From assembly GCF_011046245.1 (NCBI RefSeq), contig NZ_CP049241.1, positions 3,582,232 through 3,646,231 on the forward strand: a stretch of DNA of 64,000 nt, read 5' to 3'. The stretch is from Allorhizobium pseudoryzae. Lineage in GTDB: Bacteria > Pseudomonadota > Alphaproteobacteria > Rhizobiales > Rhizobiaceae. Position numbers and translations under genes: made by a program. Of this stretch, positions 45,842-55,850 are shown one piece after another; position 1 is the first letter of the stretch, and each line of letters begins with the position of its first letter. The notes beneath the pieces are model-generated. The model had not been told where the DNA came from. It saw nothing but the letters and a program-made list of their open reading frames with translations, and did no database searches.

Positions 45842-48791
45842 GCGACAGCGTCGCGGTAAAGATCGCCCGCACCGCTTTGGCCGTGCGTTTGATATCGGTT
45901 TCCACCAGTTTCAGGTTTGGCTGATCGGCAGCCGCGCAGAGGCGCTCGATCAGCCCCGCCGGCGCGTCCTTCGGATCGAACTCGTCGCCGAGGCAGAGCC
46001 GGATGATCTGCGACAGCTCCGTATAGAGCGCCAGCGCCGCGATGCAGGTGTCGAGGTCATCGGCACCGATCAAACCTTCCCCGTGCCGTTTCAGAGCCAG
46101 CGCCGTGCCGCTTGCCAGAACGTGACCACCATCGACTTCTGCCGCCTGCGGTGCGACGAGGCACGCATATTGCGCCAGGAACTCGATATCGATCAGCCCG
46201 CCCGGCATCAGCTTGAAGTCCCAGGCGCTCTTCGGCGGCTTTTCCGTCTCGATCATCTGGCGCATCTCGGCGACATCGGCGGCCACCTTGCGCCGTTCGC
46301 GCGGGCTCTGCATGACCTCGGCAATCACCGCGTTCGCCTGTGCCATCAGGCTCTCGTCGCCGCAGATCAGCCGGGCGCGGCTCAGCGCCATGTGCTCCCA
46401 GGTCCAGGCTTCTTCCTGCTGGTATTTGCGGAAGGCGTTGATGCGGGTGGCGACCGGCCCCTTGTTGCCGGAGGGACGCAGCCTCAGATCGACCTCGAAG
46501 ACGATCCCTTCCGCCGTCGGCGCCGAAAGCGCTGCCATCAGCCGCTGCGTCAGCCGGGTGAAATAGCGCATCGCGTCGAGCGGCTTGGCGCCGTCGGATT
46601 CCAATGCTGCATCGTCGTAATCGTAAAGCAGGATGAGATCGACATCCGACCCGGCCGTCAGCTCGAAACTGCCGAGCTTGCCCATGCCCATCACCGCGAC
46701 GCGCCCGCCGGGATATTCCCCATGCGCCTGACGCATTTCGTCCCGGACCGCGTCCAGCGCCTGTTCGATAACGAGATCGGCGAGATCGGTGAAGGCGCGC
46801 CCCGCCTGGATGCCGGTGATCGCACCGGTCAGCAGGCGAATGCCGATGAGGAACCGTTGCTCGGCGGTGAAGATGCGCAGCCGGTCGAGGATCTCCTCGT
46901 AATGACGCGCGCCGCCGACGAAGGTCATCAGCCGTTCGGCGAGATAGTCGCGCGTCGGGATTTCCGCCATCAGACCGGGGTCCAGCATGCCGTCGAAGAC
47001 ATGCGGTCGGGCGGCGATGATATCGGCAAGCCGTGGTGCCGCCGACATGATGGTCACGAGCAGTGACAGGAGGCCTGGATTGTTGCCGAGCAGCGAAAAC
47101 AGCTGAATGCCGGCCGGCAGCGCCTTCAGGAACCCGTCGAAGCGCAGCAGCGCCTCGTCCGCCCGTTTGCTGCGGCCAAAGGCGGTCAGAAGATCCGGCA
47201 TCAGTTCCGTCAGCCGCTCACGCGCTTCGACCGATTGCGTCGCCCGGTAGCGGCCATTGTGCCACGTGCGGATCACCCGGGACATGTCGGCGGGCCGCTC
47301 GAAACCGAGCTTCGACAGCGTCTTCAGCGTTTCCGGATCGTCGTTCTGGCCGGTGAAGACCAGGTTGCCGTCGCCTGTCGAGAGTTTTGCCTCCTGCTCG
47401 AAGAGTTTCGCATAGCGTCGTTCGACGGTGCGCAGCACGCCCTCCAGCTTGGCCGCAAAGGCCGCCGTATCGGCAAAACCCAGCATATAGGCAATGCGCT
47501 TCAGCTCGGTCTCGGTCTCCGGCAGGCGGTGCAGCTGCTCGTCGCGCACCATCTGGATGCGGTGCTCCACATCGCGCAGGAACCAGTAGGCCTCCGTCAG
47601 CTCCTTGGCGATCTCCGGTCGGATCCAGTTGGCATCAGACAGCGCGGCCAGCGCTTTCTCCGTCTGTCGTTCGCGCAGATCCGGCATGCGTCCGCCGGCG
47701 ATCAGTTGCTGCGTCTGGGCAAAGAACTCGATCTCGCGAATGCCGCCGCGCCCGAGCTTGACGTCATGGCCCTTCACCGCAATCGCGCCATGGCCCTTGT
47801 GCGCATGGATCTGGCGCTTGATCGAATGGATGTCGGCGATTGCCGCATAATCGAGATATTTGCGATAGACGAAGGGCACCAGCTGGCGCAGGAACGCCTC
47901 CCCGGCGGCAAGGTCACCGGCCATCGGTCGCGCCTTGATGTAGGCGGCCCGCTCCCAGTTCTGCCCGCGCCCTTCGTAATAGATCAGCGCCGCCTCGACC
48001 GGCACGGCCAGCGGCGTCGATCCCGGATCGGGCCGGAGCCTCAGATCCGTGCGGAACACATAGCCGTCGCCGGTGCGCTCCTGCAGGATGCGGATCAGCC
48101 GGCGCATCATCCGGCCATAGAATTCGGTCGCTTCCAGCGGATCGGGCAGGATGCCGGAGTCGGGATCGAAGAAGATGACGATGTCGATGTCGGACGAATA
48201 GTTGAGCTCGAAGGCACCGAGCTTGCCCATGCCAAGCACGATCAGCCCCGATCCCTTGGCCGGATCAACCAGGTCGTGCAGGGTCAACTTGCCGGCATGA
48301 TGCTGGGCGAGCAGCAGGTGGTCGATGGCACTCGCCACCGCGGCATCGGCGAGCCGCGTCAGCCAGGCCGTCGTCTCGCGCGCATGCAACAGGCCGGCCA
48401 GATCGGCCAGCGCCAGGATAAAGCTCACCTTTGCCTTTGCCCGGCGCAGCGTGGCCATCACCTCGGCCTCGGAAGGCGCACCGTTCTCGGAAGACGGCTT
48501 CCAGCACTGGCGCACCTGATCGACCGCCTCTCCCAGCAGCGTCTCCAGCGGCTCGGAAAGCACGTCCGCCACAAGCTCGGGCCGCAGGACGGCAATATCG
48601 CGGAGATAAGGCGAGAGCGAAAAGGCGGCGGTGAAAAATTCCTTCAGCACACCGCCGGAGGCCAGCATCTCCGCCACGCGCGGCTGAGCTGCTCCCATCT
48701 CCTTCAACGTGGACAGCGCCGCCTTGGCTTCCGTCTGGTTGAACGGTTTCAGCTGCGTCTCGCGCAGATCCGTCAGGCGCCGAAGCGTCAT
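45816..48791 (-). CDS. glnE: Bifunctional glutamine synthetase adenylyltransferase/deadenylase
   Basis: A 991-residue GlnE that attaches or removes AMP on glutamine synthetase to set its activity by nitrogen status. Two nucleotidyltransferase domains are visible: SDIDIVIFFDPDS in the N-terminal half (deadenylase) and SDVDLILLYDYDD in the C-terminal half (adenylyltransferase), each followed by a helical domain. Length is normal. The start at 48791 has GGGGAGG 9 bases upstream; an in-frame ATG at 48824 has none. It is the last gene of a kinase-regulator run and converges with pleC. Confidence 0.95.
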
Positions 48792-48824
48792 CGCGTCTAT
48801 CCTCCCCAGGCTTTCCAAACCCAT

Positions 48825-50246
48825 TTAGGGCTTTTGGGCGGGGAAGACCATCGTTGCCGTCAGCCCCGGCTGTGGAGCATCGTCGCCGTGGGTGGCAGAC
48901 AGCTCCAGCCGGCCGCCATGCAGCTCCATCACCGCCTCGACCAGCGACAGGCCAAGCCCGGTTCCGGGTTTGGAGCGGCTTTCGTCCAGCCGCACGAAGC
49001 GCTTCACCACCTCGGCGCGCTTGTTCGCCGGAATGCCCGGCCCGCTGTCGCAGATGGAAAGGCGAAGCCCATCCGCCGCTTTCGCCAGCACGAGCCTGAC
49101 CGGCGTCTCGCTGCCGCTCTCGGCGGCGTATTTGATCGCATTGTCGAGCAGGTTGAAGATCGCCTGGCCGATGAGTTCGCGATTGCCGTTGACCGTCAGC
49201 CCCGGCTCGATCTCCATCGTCAGCGACAGCCCCGCCTCTTCCGCCACCGGCTCGTAAAGCTCGGCGCTGTCGGCAGAGATGGCCGAAAGGTCGATCATCG
49301 ACATTTCAGCCGCAATCGACCCCGCTTCGACCCGCGAAATCATCAGGAGTGCGTTGAAGGTGCGGATCAATTGGTCGGATTCGGCGATGATGCCCTCCAG
49401 TGCATGACGCCGCACATCGTCGCGATCCTCGGCCAGCGCATCGGCCGCCTTGTTGCGCAGGCGCGTCAGGGGCGTCTTGAGATCATGCGCGATGTTGTCG
49501 GAGACCTGCCGCAGGCCCTCGTTCAGCTTCTCGATGCGCTCCAGCATCGAGTTCAGCGATTCCGACAGGCGGTCGAACTCGTCGCCGGAAACGCCGACCG
49601 GCAGGCGCTGCGACAGATCCCCGGCAATGATCTTGGTGCTCGCCGCCGACATCCGGTCGATGCGTTTCAGCGCGTTGCGACCGATGCCGAACCAGATGAT
49701 CACGGCGCCGAGGCCCATGATCGCCAGCGCCACCATCAGCGCGCGCCGCACGATACCACGGAAGCGGCCGGGTTCGCCCAGATCGCGTCCCACCATCACG
49801 CGCAGGCCATTGTCGAGAAAGAACACGTTGCCGGTCGCCACATGCGGGCGCGGCGGCCCGAGCTCGGTAAAGGGCTCGTAGCGGAAGGGCATGTTCGTCC
49901 AGCCCTCCTTGCCGAGAATGCCGGGTTCGACGCTTGCCACATTGCCGGCCAGCATCTCGCCGCTGGGGCTCGCAATCACGTAGAGATTGGCGCCCGGCTG
50001 GCGGGCCCGGCGTTCCATCACCCGCAGCAACTGGTTGATGCCGCCCCGCTCGAAGGCGCCGCGGATTTCCGCCGTCTCCTGCAAGAGCGCCTCGCGCACC
50101 TGCTGCGCCAGCAGCCGCTCGGACATCGCCGTCACATAGACGACGAGAAAGGCGGCGCACAGGGCAAACAGCACGATGTAGAGCGCCGACAACCGCACGG
50201 TCGTGGAGCGGAACACCAGTCGGACACGGCTTGATGACGGTTTCAC
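48825..50246 (-). CDS. Two-component sensor histidine kinase
   Basis: A 473-residue kinase. TM helices at about residues 19-40 and 168-188 enclose a periplasmic sensor of about 125 residues; a HAMP region leads to the H-box QVSDNIAHDLKTPLTRLR (H254) and the ATP site (NLLDNAIKYA, CDSGPGIP, GTGLGLSLVEAV). It pairs with the overlapping response regulator (4-base ATGA overlap) and lies between DegP and GlnE. The stimulus is unknown; synteny with degP suggests envelope stress. Confidence 0.92.
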   Translation of the reverse strand: MKPSSSRVRLVFRSTTVRLSALYIVLFALCAAFLVVYVTAMSERLLAQQVREALLQETAEIRGAFERGGINQLLRVMERRARQPGANLYVIASPSGEMLAGNVASVEPGILGKEGWTNMPFRYEPFTELGPPRPHVATGNVFFLDNGLRVMVGRDLGEPGRFRGIVRRALMVALAIMGLGAVIIWFGIGRNALKRIDRMSAASTKIIAGDLSQRLPVGVSGDEFDRLSESLNSMLERIEKLNEGLRQVSDNIAHDLKTPLTRLRNKAADALAEDRDDVRRHALEGIIAESDQLIRTFNALLMISRVEAGSIAAEMSMIDLSAISADSAELYEPVAEEAGLSLTMEIEPGLTVNGNRELIGQAIFNLLDNAIKYAAESGSETPVRLVLAKAADGLRLSICDSGPGIPANKRAEVVKRFVRLDESRSKPGTGLGLSLVEAVMELHGGRLELSATHGDDAPQPGLTATMVFPAQKP

Positions 50247-51001
50247 GCCTCGTCCTTGATCATGTAGCCGGCGCCGCGAATGGTCTTCAACAGCGGCTTG
50301 TCGAAGTCCTTTTCGATCTTGGATCTGAGACGCGAGACATGCACGTCGATGACGTTGGTCTGCGGATCGAAATGGTAGTCCCAGACGTTTTCGAGCAGCA
50401 TGGTGCGGGTCACCACCTGGCCGGCATTCTTCATCAGATATTCGAGCAGGCGGAATTCGCGCGGCTGCAGCAGCACTTCCTTGCCGCCGCGCCGCACCTC
50501 GTGCGACAGGCGGTCGAGCTCCAGGTCACCGACGCGGTAGACCATCTCCTGTTCGGGCGTTCCCTTGCGGCGGCCCAGAACCTCGACGCGTGCCAGAAGC
50601 TCGCTGAAGGCATAGGGTTTCGGCAGGTAGTCGTCGCCGCCGGCGCGAAGGCCGGTCACGCGGTCGTCCACCTGGCCGAGCGCCGAGAGGATCAGCACCG
50701 GCGTGTTGACGCCGCGCTTGCGCAATTCGCTGATCACGGAAAGCCCGTCACGCCGCGGCAGCATGCGGTCGATCACCATCACATCATAGGCGTTTTCCGA
50801 GCCCATGAAGAGCCCGCTCTCGCCATCGCTCGCGTGGTCGGCCACGATGCCGGCCTCGCGAAACGCCTTCGTCATATAGGCCGCGGCCTCGAGATCGTCT
50901 TCAATCACCAGAATCTTCATGTGCGGGACAATAGCCTCCCGATCAACCTGATTGAAGGCGGATTCGGCCAGGTCATGGTTTTGCGGTGCATTGGTCTGCA
51001 T
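50243..51001 (-). CDS. OmpR-family response regulator
   Basis: A 252-residue regulator with a receiver domain (VIEDD acidic pocket, phosphoacceptor D78 in VIDRMLPRRDG, K at LPKPYAF) and a winged-helix DNA-binding domain (about residues 155-250). The ATG at 51001 has a strong AGGAGG 6 bases upstream, while the conserved domain begins at an ATG 27 codons later (50920) that has only a distant GGGAGG; the N-terminal extension (MQTNAPQNHDLAESAFNQVD) may therefore be real. It overlaps the kinase gene and is separated from degP by a strong terminator. Confidence 0.92.
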   Translation of the reverse strand: MQTNAPQNHDLAESAFNQVDREAIVPHMKILVIEDDLEAAAYMTKAFREAGIVADHASDGESGLFMGSENAYDVMVIDRMLPRRDGLSVISELRKRGVNTPVLILSALGQVDDRVTGLRAGGDDYLPKPYAFSELLARVEVLGRRKGTPEQEMVYRVGDLELDRLSHEVRRGGKEVLLQPREFRLLEYLMKNAGQVVTRTMLLENVWDYHFDPQTNVIDVHVSRLRSKIEKDFDKPLLKTIRGAGYMIKDEA

Positions 51002-51023
51002 GCGGGCCTCCTGAAGACGTCAA

Positions 51024-51057
51024 AAAGGCGCCGGTCCAAGCCCGGCCCGGCGCCTTT
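51024..51057 (-). terminator. Rho-independent terminator after degP
   Basis: Arms AAAGGCGCCGG/CCGGCGCCTTT (11 bases, perfect) with a 12-base loop, followed on the minus strand by TTGAC after the closing T-run. It lies between the degP stop and the response regulator start. Confidence 0.8.
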
Positions 51058-51089
51058 CATCGTTAAGGATCAGAGTCTGCGGGGATCGA

Positions 51090-52643
51090 TCAGCCCTGGT
51101 TGATCGGAAGCGCCATGAAGCGGCTGCCGCTCTGCGATTCGACCTGGAAGAGCGCCCGGGTACGACCATCCTTGCGCGCCGCTTCGAGAGCCTTCGTCAC
51201 ATCGCGGGCAGACGAAACCTGCTGGTTGTTCACCGAGGTGATCTTTTCACCCTCGCGCAGGCCCTTGGCTGCCGCTTCCGAACCCGGATCGACATCGGTC
51301 ACCGAAACACCCTTGCCATCTTCGGCAGGTGCCACGGTAATGCCGAGATCGGCCAGAGCCTTCTCGCTCGACGGCTGGCTGTCCGGCTCGCTCTGCGTCT
51401 TTTCGGCCTTCGTCGCTTCGTCGCTGGCGAGGTTGCCCAGCATGACCGGCAGGGACTGAGCCTTGCCATCGCGCCAGATCGACACCTCGACCTTCTGGTT
51501 CGGACCGATCGCGGCAACCTTCTTGGCGAGATCGCGGGCATCCTTCACCGGTTCGCCGTTGACGGCGGTGATCACGTCGCCCTGCTTGATGCCGGCCTTG
51601 GCACCCGGGGAGTTATCCTGCGGGGCAACCACAAGCGCACCCTTGGCTTCGGCGAGACCGAGCGATTCGGCGATATCCTGCGTCACCGGCTGGATCTGCA
51701 CGCCAAGCCAGCCGCGCTCCACCTTGCCATCCTTCATCAGGTCGGCGATCACATCCTTGGCGGTCGAAGCCGGGATGGCGAAGGCGATGCCCACATTGCC
51801 GCCGGACGGCGAGAAGATCGCGGTGTTGATGCCCACCACTTCGCCTTCCAGGTTAAAGGTCGGGCCACCGGAATTGCCACGGTTGACGGCGGCATCCACC
51901 TGGATGAAATCGTCATAGGGGCCAGAGCCGATGTCGCGGCCACGCGCAGATACGATACCGGCCGTCACGGTGCCCCCGAGGCCGAAGGGATTGCCGACGG
52001 CCACCACCCAGTCACCGACGCGGGTCTTGGCGTCATCGGCAAACTTCACATAGGTGAACTTGCGCTTGGCATCGACCTTCAGGAGGGCGAGATCGGTGCG
52101 GCTGTCCTTGCCGACGAGCTTGGCGTCGAGTTCGGTGCCGTCATTCATCACCACGGTATAGGCCGAGCCGTCGGAAACGACGTGGTTGTTGGTGACGACA
52201 TAACCGTCTTCGGAGATGAAGAAGCCGGAGCCCTGGGCGACAGGGCGCAGATAATGCGGACGGTTCGGATTGCGCTGGGCATGATCCTGGCCACGCGGGC
52301 CGCCCGGCATCTGGTTGCCGAATTCGCGGAAGAAGCGCTTCAGCGGATGGTCGTCCGGCAGGTCGTCAAAGCCGCGACCACCGAAATTAAAGGAAAATCC
52401 GTTGCCGCTGTCGTCGGAGACGGGGGTTGCGTCGGACTTGACGCGGACGGAGACGACGGCGGGAGACACCGCGCTGACAACATCCGCAAAACTCGGAACC
52501 TGCGGCGCGGCAACGGTCACCGGCTCGGCGAAAGACTGGTAGACCTGGGCCGGAATGCCGGTCGAGAGCATGACAGCCGCGAGGCCTGCGACGGTCGTTC
52601 CCTTCAGGACGGTTTTAAGAGAGGGGCGTCCGATCTTGCTCAT
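51090..52643 (-). CDS. degP: Do/DegP-family periplasmic serine protease
   Basis: A 517-residue HtrA/DegP-type protease-chaperone for misfolded envelope proteins. The signal sequence is within about residues 10-40 (TVAGLAAVMLSTGIPAQ). The catalytic triad is H154 (TNNHVV), D184 (RTDLALL) and S258 (RGNSGGP). Two PDZ domains follow (about residues 310-400 and 420-505). A Gly/Asp-rich Q-linker-like segment occurs before the protease domain. The ATG at 52643 is chosen because AAGAAGG precedes it; ATGs at 52664 and further upstream lack support. It sits after the ccm genes, as in other rhizobia. Confidence 0.94.
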   Translation of the reverse strand: MSKIGRPSLKTVLKGTTVAGLAAVMLSTGIPAQVYQSFAEPVTVAAPQVPSFADVVSAVSPAVVSVRVKSDATPVSDDSGNGFSFNFGGRGFDDLPDDHPLKRFFREFGNQMPGGPRGQDHAQRNPNRPHYLRPVAQGSGFFISEDGYVVTNNHVVSDGSAYTVVMNDGTELDAKLVGKDSRTDLALLKVDAKRKFTYVKFADDAKTRVGDWVVAVGNPFGLGGTVTAGIVSARGRDIGSGPYDDFIQVDAAVNRGNSGGPTFNLEGEVVGINTAIFSPSGGNVGIAFAIPASTAKDVIADLMKDGKVERGWLGVQIQPVTQDIAESLGLAEAKGALVVAPQDNSPGAKAGIKQGDVITAVNGEPVKDARDLAKKVAAIGPNQKVEVSIWRDGKAQSLPVMLGNLASDEATKAEKTQSEPDSQPSSEKALADLGITVAPAEDGKGVSVTDVDPGSEAAAKGLREGEKITSVNNQQVSSARDVTKALEAARKDGRTRALFQVESQSGSRFMALPINQG

Positions 52644-52801
52644 GGAGTGATACCTTCTTTTCATCTTCACATTCAGACTGGAGGACCGACATTTCTTCCG
52701 ATCTGCCGGCGGCGGTGGATGACGCAAGATATAGGCAGCGCCACCTTAACTGCACGTGTCTGGGTGGTGAAAAGTTGGTAATGTTGGGGTGCCGGTCCCG
52801 G

Positions 52802-53419
52802 TCACTGCTTGAGAATCTGATCCAGCCTTGCCTGTTCTTCCGGCGTCAGCAGCTTTTCCGGCGCCCGTGTCGCGCGGCGGCGTGTCAGCGCAAAGACTGC
52901 GCCCGCACCGATGACCAGAAGCAAGGCTGGTGCCGTCCACAGCGCCACCGTCTTGGCGCTGAGGCGCGGTTTCAGCAGCACAAACTCGCCGTAGCGGGAC
53001 ACGACATAATCGATCACCTGCTGGTCGCTGTCGCCGCCGACGATCCGCTCGCGCACCAGCAGGCGCAGGTCCTTGGCGAGTTCCGCATTGGAATCATCGA
53101 TCGACTGGTTCTGGCACACCATGCAGCGCAGCTGCGCGGAAAGACCGCGCGCCCGTTCCTCCAGCACCGGGTCCTTCAGCACCTCGTCCGGATTGACCGC
53201 CAATGCCGGCAGCGGGGCGAGGAGAAGGCAAAGGGTAAGGAGGATCTTTGCAAGGTATGCGCCACGCCCCTCATCCGGCTGCCGCCACCTTCTCCCAGCC
53301 TGCGGGGAGAAGGGCCACGCCGCGGGCTTTTCCGTCCCTTGCAACAGTGCACGGGGCACGTCCCCTCTCCCCGCACGCGGGGAGAGGGTTAGGGTGAGGG
53401 GCTCGCACTTCAATGTCAT
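52802..53419 (-). CDS. ccmH: CcmH/CycL cytochrome c maturation thiol protein with repeat-derived N-terminal extension
   Basis: CcmH reduces apocytochrome c cysteines for heme ligation. The conserved part begins after [17 protein letters not shown] (signal core residues 59-70) and includes LRCMVCQ (C99, C102) and a C-terminal TM near residues 155-175. The start at 53419 forms an ATGA overlap with the ccmF stop, the coupling used throughout this operon. Between that ATG and the signal peptide lies a palindromic repeat translated in frame (residues about 6-52). An internal GTG after GAGAGGGGAC is an alternative start. Total 205 residues versus about 150 for the normal protein. Confidence 0.88.
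   Translation of the reverse strand: MTLKCEPLTLTLSPRAGRGDVPRALLQGTEKPAAWPFSPQAGRRWRQPDEGRGAYLAKILLTLCLLLAPLPALAVNPDEVLKDPVLEERARGLSAQLRCMVCQNQSIDDSNAELAKDLRLLVRERIVGGDSDQQVIDYVVSRYGEFVLLKPRLSAKTVALWTAPALLLVIGAGAVFALTRRRATRAPEKLLTPEEQARLDQILKQ
53266..53402. repeat. RIME-like palindromic repeat inserted in ccmH
   Basis: A 137-base element bounded by GCCCCTCATCC and GGGTGAGGGGC. It contains two inner palindromes: CCTTCTCCC/GGGAGAAGG (53288-53313) and CCCTCTCCCCGC/GCGGGGAGAGGG (53363-53388, loop AC). This is the build of the rhizobial intergenic mosaic (RIME-type) elements, normally found between genes. Confidence 0.82.
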
Positions 53420-55404
53420 TCCGCCGGCTCCATCTGCGCCTTCACCGGCTTTACCCGCCTGGTCGGCGCGCCGACCCGCAGGCGGCGATCCGAGAGCGAG
53501 ACGAAACCGCCAGCCATCATCACCAGCGCGCCGCCCCAGATGCAGAGAATCCACGGCTTCCACCAGATGCGCACGACGATCCCGCCATCGGCCATCGGGT
53601 CACCCAGCGAGACATAGAGCTGGCTGAAGCCGAAGGTGAGGATGCCGGCTTCCGTCGTCGGCATGCGGCGCGCGGTATAGATCCGCTTCGATGACCAGAC
53701 ATCGGCGACCACAGCACCGGCACGGCTCACCGTGAAATGCCCCCGCTCCTCGGTAAAGTTCGGACCGACGGCCTCGCGCAGCCCATCAAAGACGAGACTG
53801 TAGCCGCCCGCCTCCACCGTCTGGCCCTGTTTCATCTCGACGACGGTTTCGGTTTCGAAGGTCGTTACGGCAACGATGCCGAGCACCGTCACGCCGAGCC
53901 CGAAATGCGCCAACGCCGTGCCGAAGGCCGAGCGCGGCAGACCCTTGAAGCGGGCCAAGGCAATCGAAAAGGCAAGTTTGCCAAAACCGGCCCGGTACCA
54001 GAGGTCAGCGAGTGCGCCGAGCATCAGGAAGACACCGAGTGCCAGCCCCAGTCCCGCCATCACCGGCCCACCGTGCTCGAGATAAAAGAGCACGAAACCC
54101 GCGACGAGCGACAGGCCCGCGACCAGGTAAAGCCGCTGCAGCGCGCCGAGCAGATCACCCCGTTTCCAGGCGAGCAGCGGGCCGAAGGGCACCGCGATCA
54201 GGAGCGGGATCATCAACAGGCCGAAGGAGAGGTTGAAGAAGGGTGCGCCGACGGAAATCTTCTCGCCGGTCAGCGTCTCGAGCACCAGCGGATAGAGCGT
54301 GCCGATCAGCACCGTGGCGGTCGAGACCGTCAGGATCAGGTTGTTCAGCACCAGCGCGCCCTCGCGCGAGATCGGCGCAAACAGCCCGCCGCTCTTCAGG
54401 TCCGGCGCCCGCCAGGCGTAGAGCGCAAAGGCGCCGCCGACGAAAAAGCTGAGGATCGCCAGGATGAAAGTCCCGCGCGTCGGATCGGTCGCAAAGGCAT
54501 GTACGGAGGTCAAGACACCGGAGCGCACCAGGAAGGTGCCAAGCAGTGACAGCGAAAAGGTGAGGATGGCGAGCAGCACGGTCCACACCTTCAGCGCCTC
54601 GCGCTTTTCCATGACAAGCGCCGAATGCAGAAGTGCGGTTCCGGCGAGCCAGGGCATGAAGGAGGCATTTTCCACCGGGTCCCAGAACCACCAACCGCCC
54701 CAGCCAAGCTCGTAATAGGCCCAGTAGGAGCCCATGGCGATGCCGGCGGTCAGGAAGGTCCAGGCGGCGAGCGTCCAGGGCCGCACCCAGCGCGCCCAGG
54801 CCGCATCGATGCGTCCCTCGATGAGCGCGGCAATGGCAAAAGAGAAACAGACGGAAAAGCCGACATAACCGAGATAGAGCAGCGGCGGGTGGATCGCGAG
54901 GCCCGGGTCCTGCAGCACGGGATTGAGATCCTGGCCCTCCGCCGGCGCCGGATTGATGCGCACGAAGGGATTGGAGGTCAGCAGGATGAACAGCAGGAAG
55001 GCGGTGCCGATCCAGGCCTGGACGGACAAGACCGTCGCCCGCAGGCTGTCCGGCAGGTTACGGCCGAATACCGCCACCATGGCGCTGAACAGCACGAGGA
55101 TCAGCAGCCAGAGCAGCATGGAGCCCTCGTGATTGCCCCAGACGCCCGACAACTTGTAGACCATCGGCATCAGCGAATGGGAATTCTCCCAGACATTGGC
55201 GACTGAGAAGTCGGACACGGCATAGGCCCAGGTCAGCGCACCGAAGGACAGGGCAACCAGGCCGAACAGCGTCACGGAGCCGACCGGCGCCAGCGCCATC
55301 AGTGCGGCATCGTTGCGCCGGGCGCCGATCAGCGGCAGCACGGAGAGAAGAAGCGAGGTCGCAAGCGACAGGACGAGCGCATAATGACCGATCTCGATGA
55401 TCAT
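53416..55404 (-). CDS. ccmF: CcmF/CycK heme lyase subunit
   Basis: A 662-residue polytopic inner-membrane protein with about 15 TM segments that, with CcmH, attaches heme to apocytochrome c. The tryptophan-rich [16 protein letters not shown] motif for heme handling is present, as are [13 protein letters not shown] and [11 protein letters not shown] segments. Length matches the family. It overlaps ccmE (4 bases) and ccmH (4 bases). No fusion or frameshift. Confidence 0.96.
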   Translation of the reverse strand: MIIEIGHYALVLSLATSLLLSVLPLIGARRNDAALMALAPVGSVTLFGLVALSFGALTWAYAVSDFSVANVWENSHSLMPMVYKLSGVWGNHEGSMLLWLLILVLFSAMVAVFGRNLPDSLRATVLSVQAWIGTAFLLFILLTSNPFVRINPAPAEGQDLNPVLQDPGLAIHPPLLYLGYVGFSVCFSFAIAALIEGRIDAAWARWVRPWTLAAWTFLTAGIAMGSYWAYYELGWGGWWFWDPVENASFMPWLAGTALLHSALVMEKREALKVWTVLLAILTFSLSLLGTFLVRSGVLTSVHAFATDPTRGTFILAILSFFVGGAFALYAWRAPDLKSGGLFAPISREGALVLNNLILTVSTATVLIGTLYPLVLETLTGEKISVGAPFFNLSFGLLMIPLLIAVPFGPLLAWKRGDLLGALQRLYLVAGLSLVAGFVLFYLEHGGPVMAGLGLALGVFLMLGALADLWYRAGFGKLAFSIALARFKGLPRSAFGTALAHFGLGVTVLGIVAVTTFETETVVEMKQGQTVEAGGYSLVFDGLREAVGPNFTEERGHFTVSRAGAVVADVWSSKRIYTARRMPTTEAGILTFGFSQLYVSLGDPMADGGIVVRIWWKPWILCIWGGALVMMAGGFVSLSDRRLRVGAPTRRVKPVKAQMEPAE

Positions 55405-55850
55405 CGGGTGGCCTCCTTGGGGTCCTTCCAGACGCCCTTTTCCTTCAGCCCGTCGGCCACTTCCTTCGGCATGTAGTTTTCGTCATGCTTGGCCAGCACG
55501 CTGTCGGCCACGAAGGCGCGTGCGGGCGTGAACGTGCCCTCCGTCACCACCCCCTGCCCCTCGCGGAACAGGTCGGGCAGGATGCCGGTATAGCTCACCG
55601 GCACGCTCTCGCCGCCGTCCGTCACGCGAAAGCTCACCTTGGAGCCCTCGCCGCGCACGACCGAGCCTTCCTCGACCAGGCCCCCCAGCCGGATGCGGGT
55701 GCCGGGAGAGACTTCGGCCTTGGCGAGATCGCTCGGCATGTAGAAATAGGCGATCGACTGGCTGAAGGCGAACATCACGATCAGCACCGCGGCCAGGATG
55801 AAACTCACGCCACCGGCAATCACTGCCAGCCGTTTCTGTTTGCGCGTCAT
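55401..55850 (-). CDS. ccmE: CcmE/CycJ heme chaperone
   Basis: A 149-residue periplasmic, membrane-anchored heme chaperone. One TM near residues 8-30; the soluble OB-fold ends with [14 protein letters not shown], where H122 is the covalent heme ligand and Y126 the axial ligand. The [14 protein letters not shown] segment is typical. It overlaps ccmI and ccmF by 4 bases each and is part of the cycHJKL operon. Confidence 0.96.
   Translation of the reverse strand: MTRKQKRLAVIAGGVSFILAAVLIVMFAFSQSIAYFYMPSDLAKAEVSPGTRIRLGGLVEEGSVVRGEGSKVSFRVTDGGESVPVSYTGILPDLFREGQGVVTEGTFTPARAFVADSVLAKHDENYMPKEVADGLKEKGVWKDPKEATR

Noticed and set aside
47235..50234. A 999-codon open frame on the plus strand opposite glnE and the histidine kinase
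   Set aside because: It is the antisense shadow of two well-supported genes in GC-rich DNA; the translation has no recognisable domain and spans an intergenic boundary.
53420..53563. Further N-terminal extension of ccmH into ccmF
   Set aside because: The frame is open but overlaps ccmF antiparallel-free coding on the same strand; the ATGA-coupled ATG at 53419 is the natural start.
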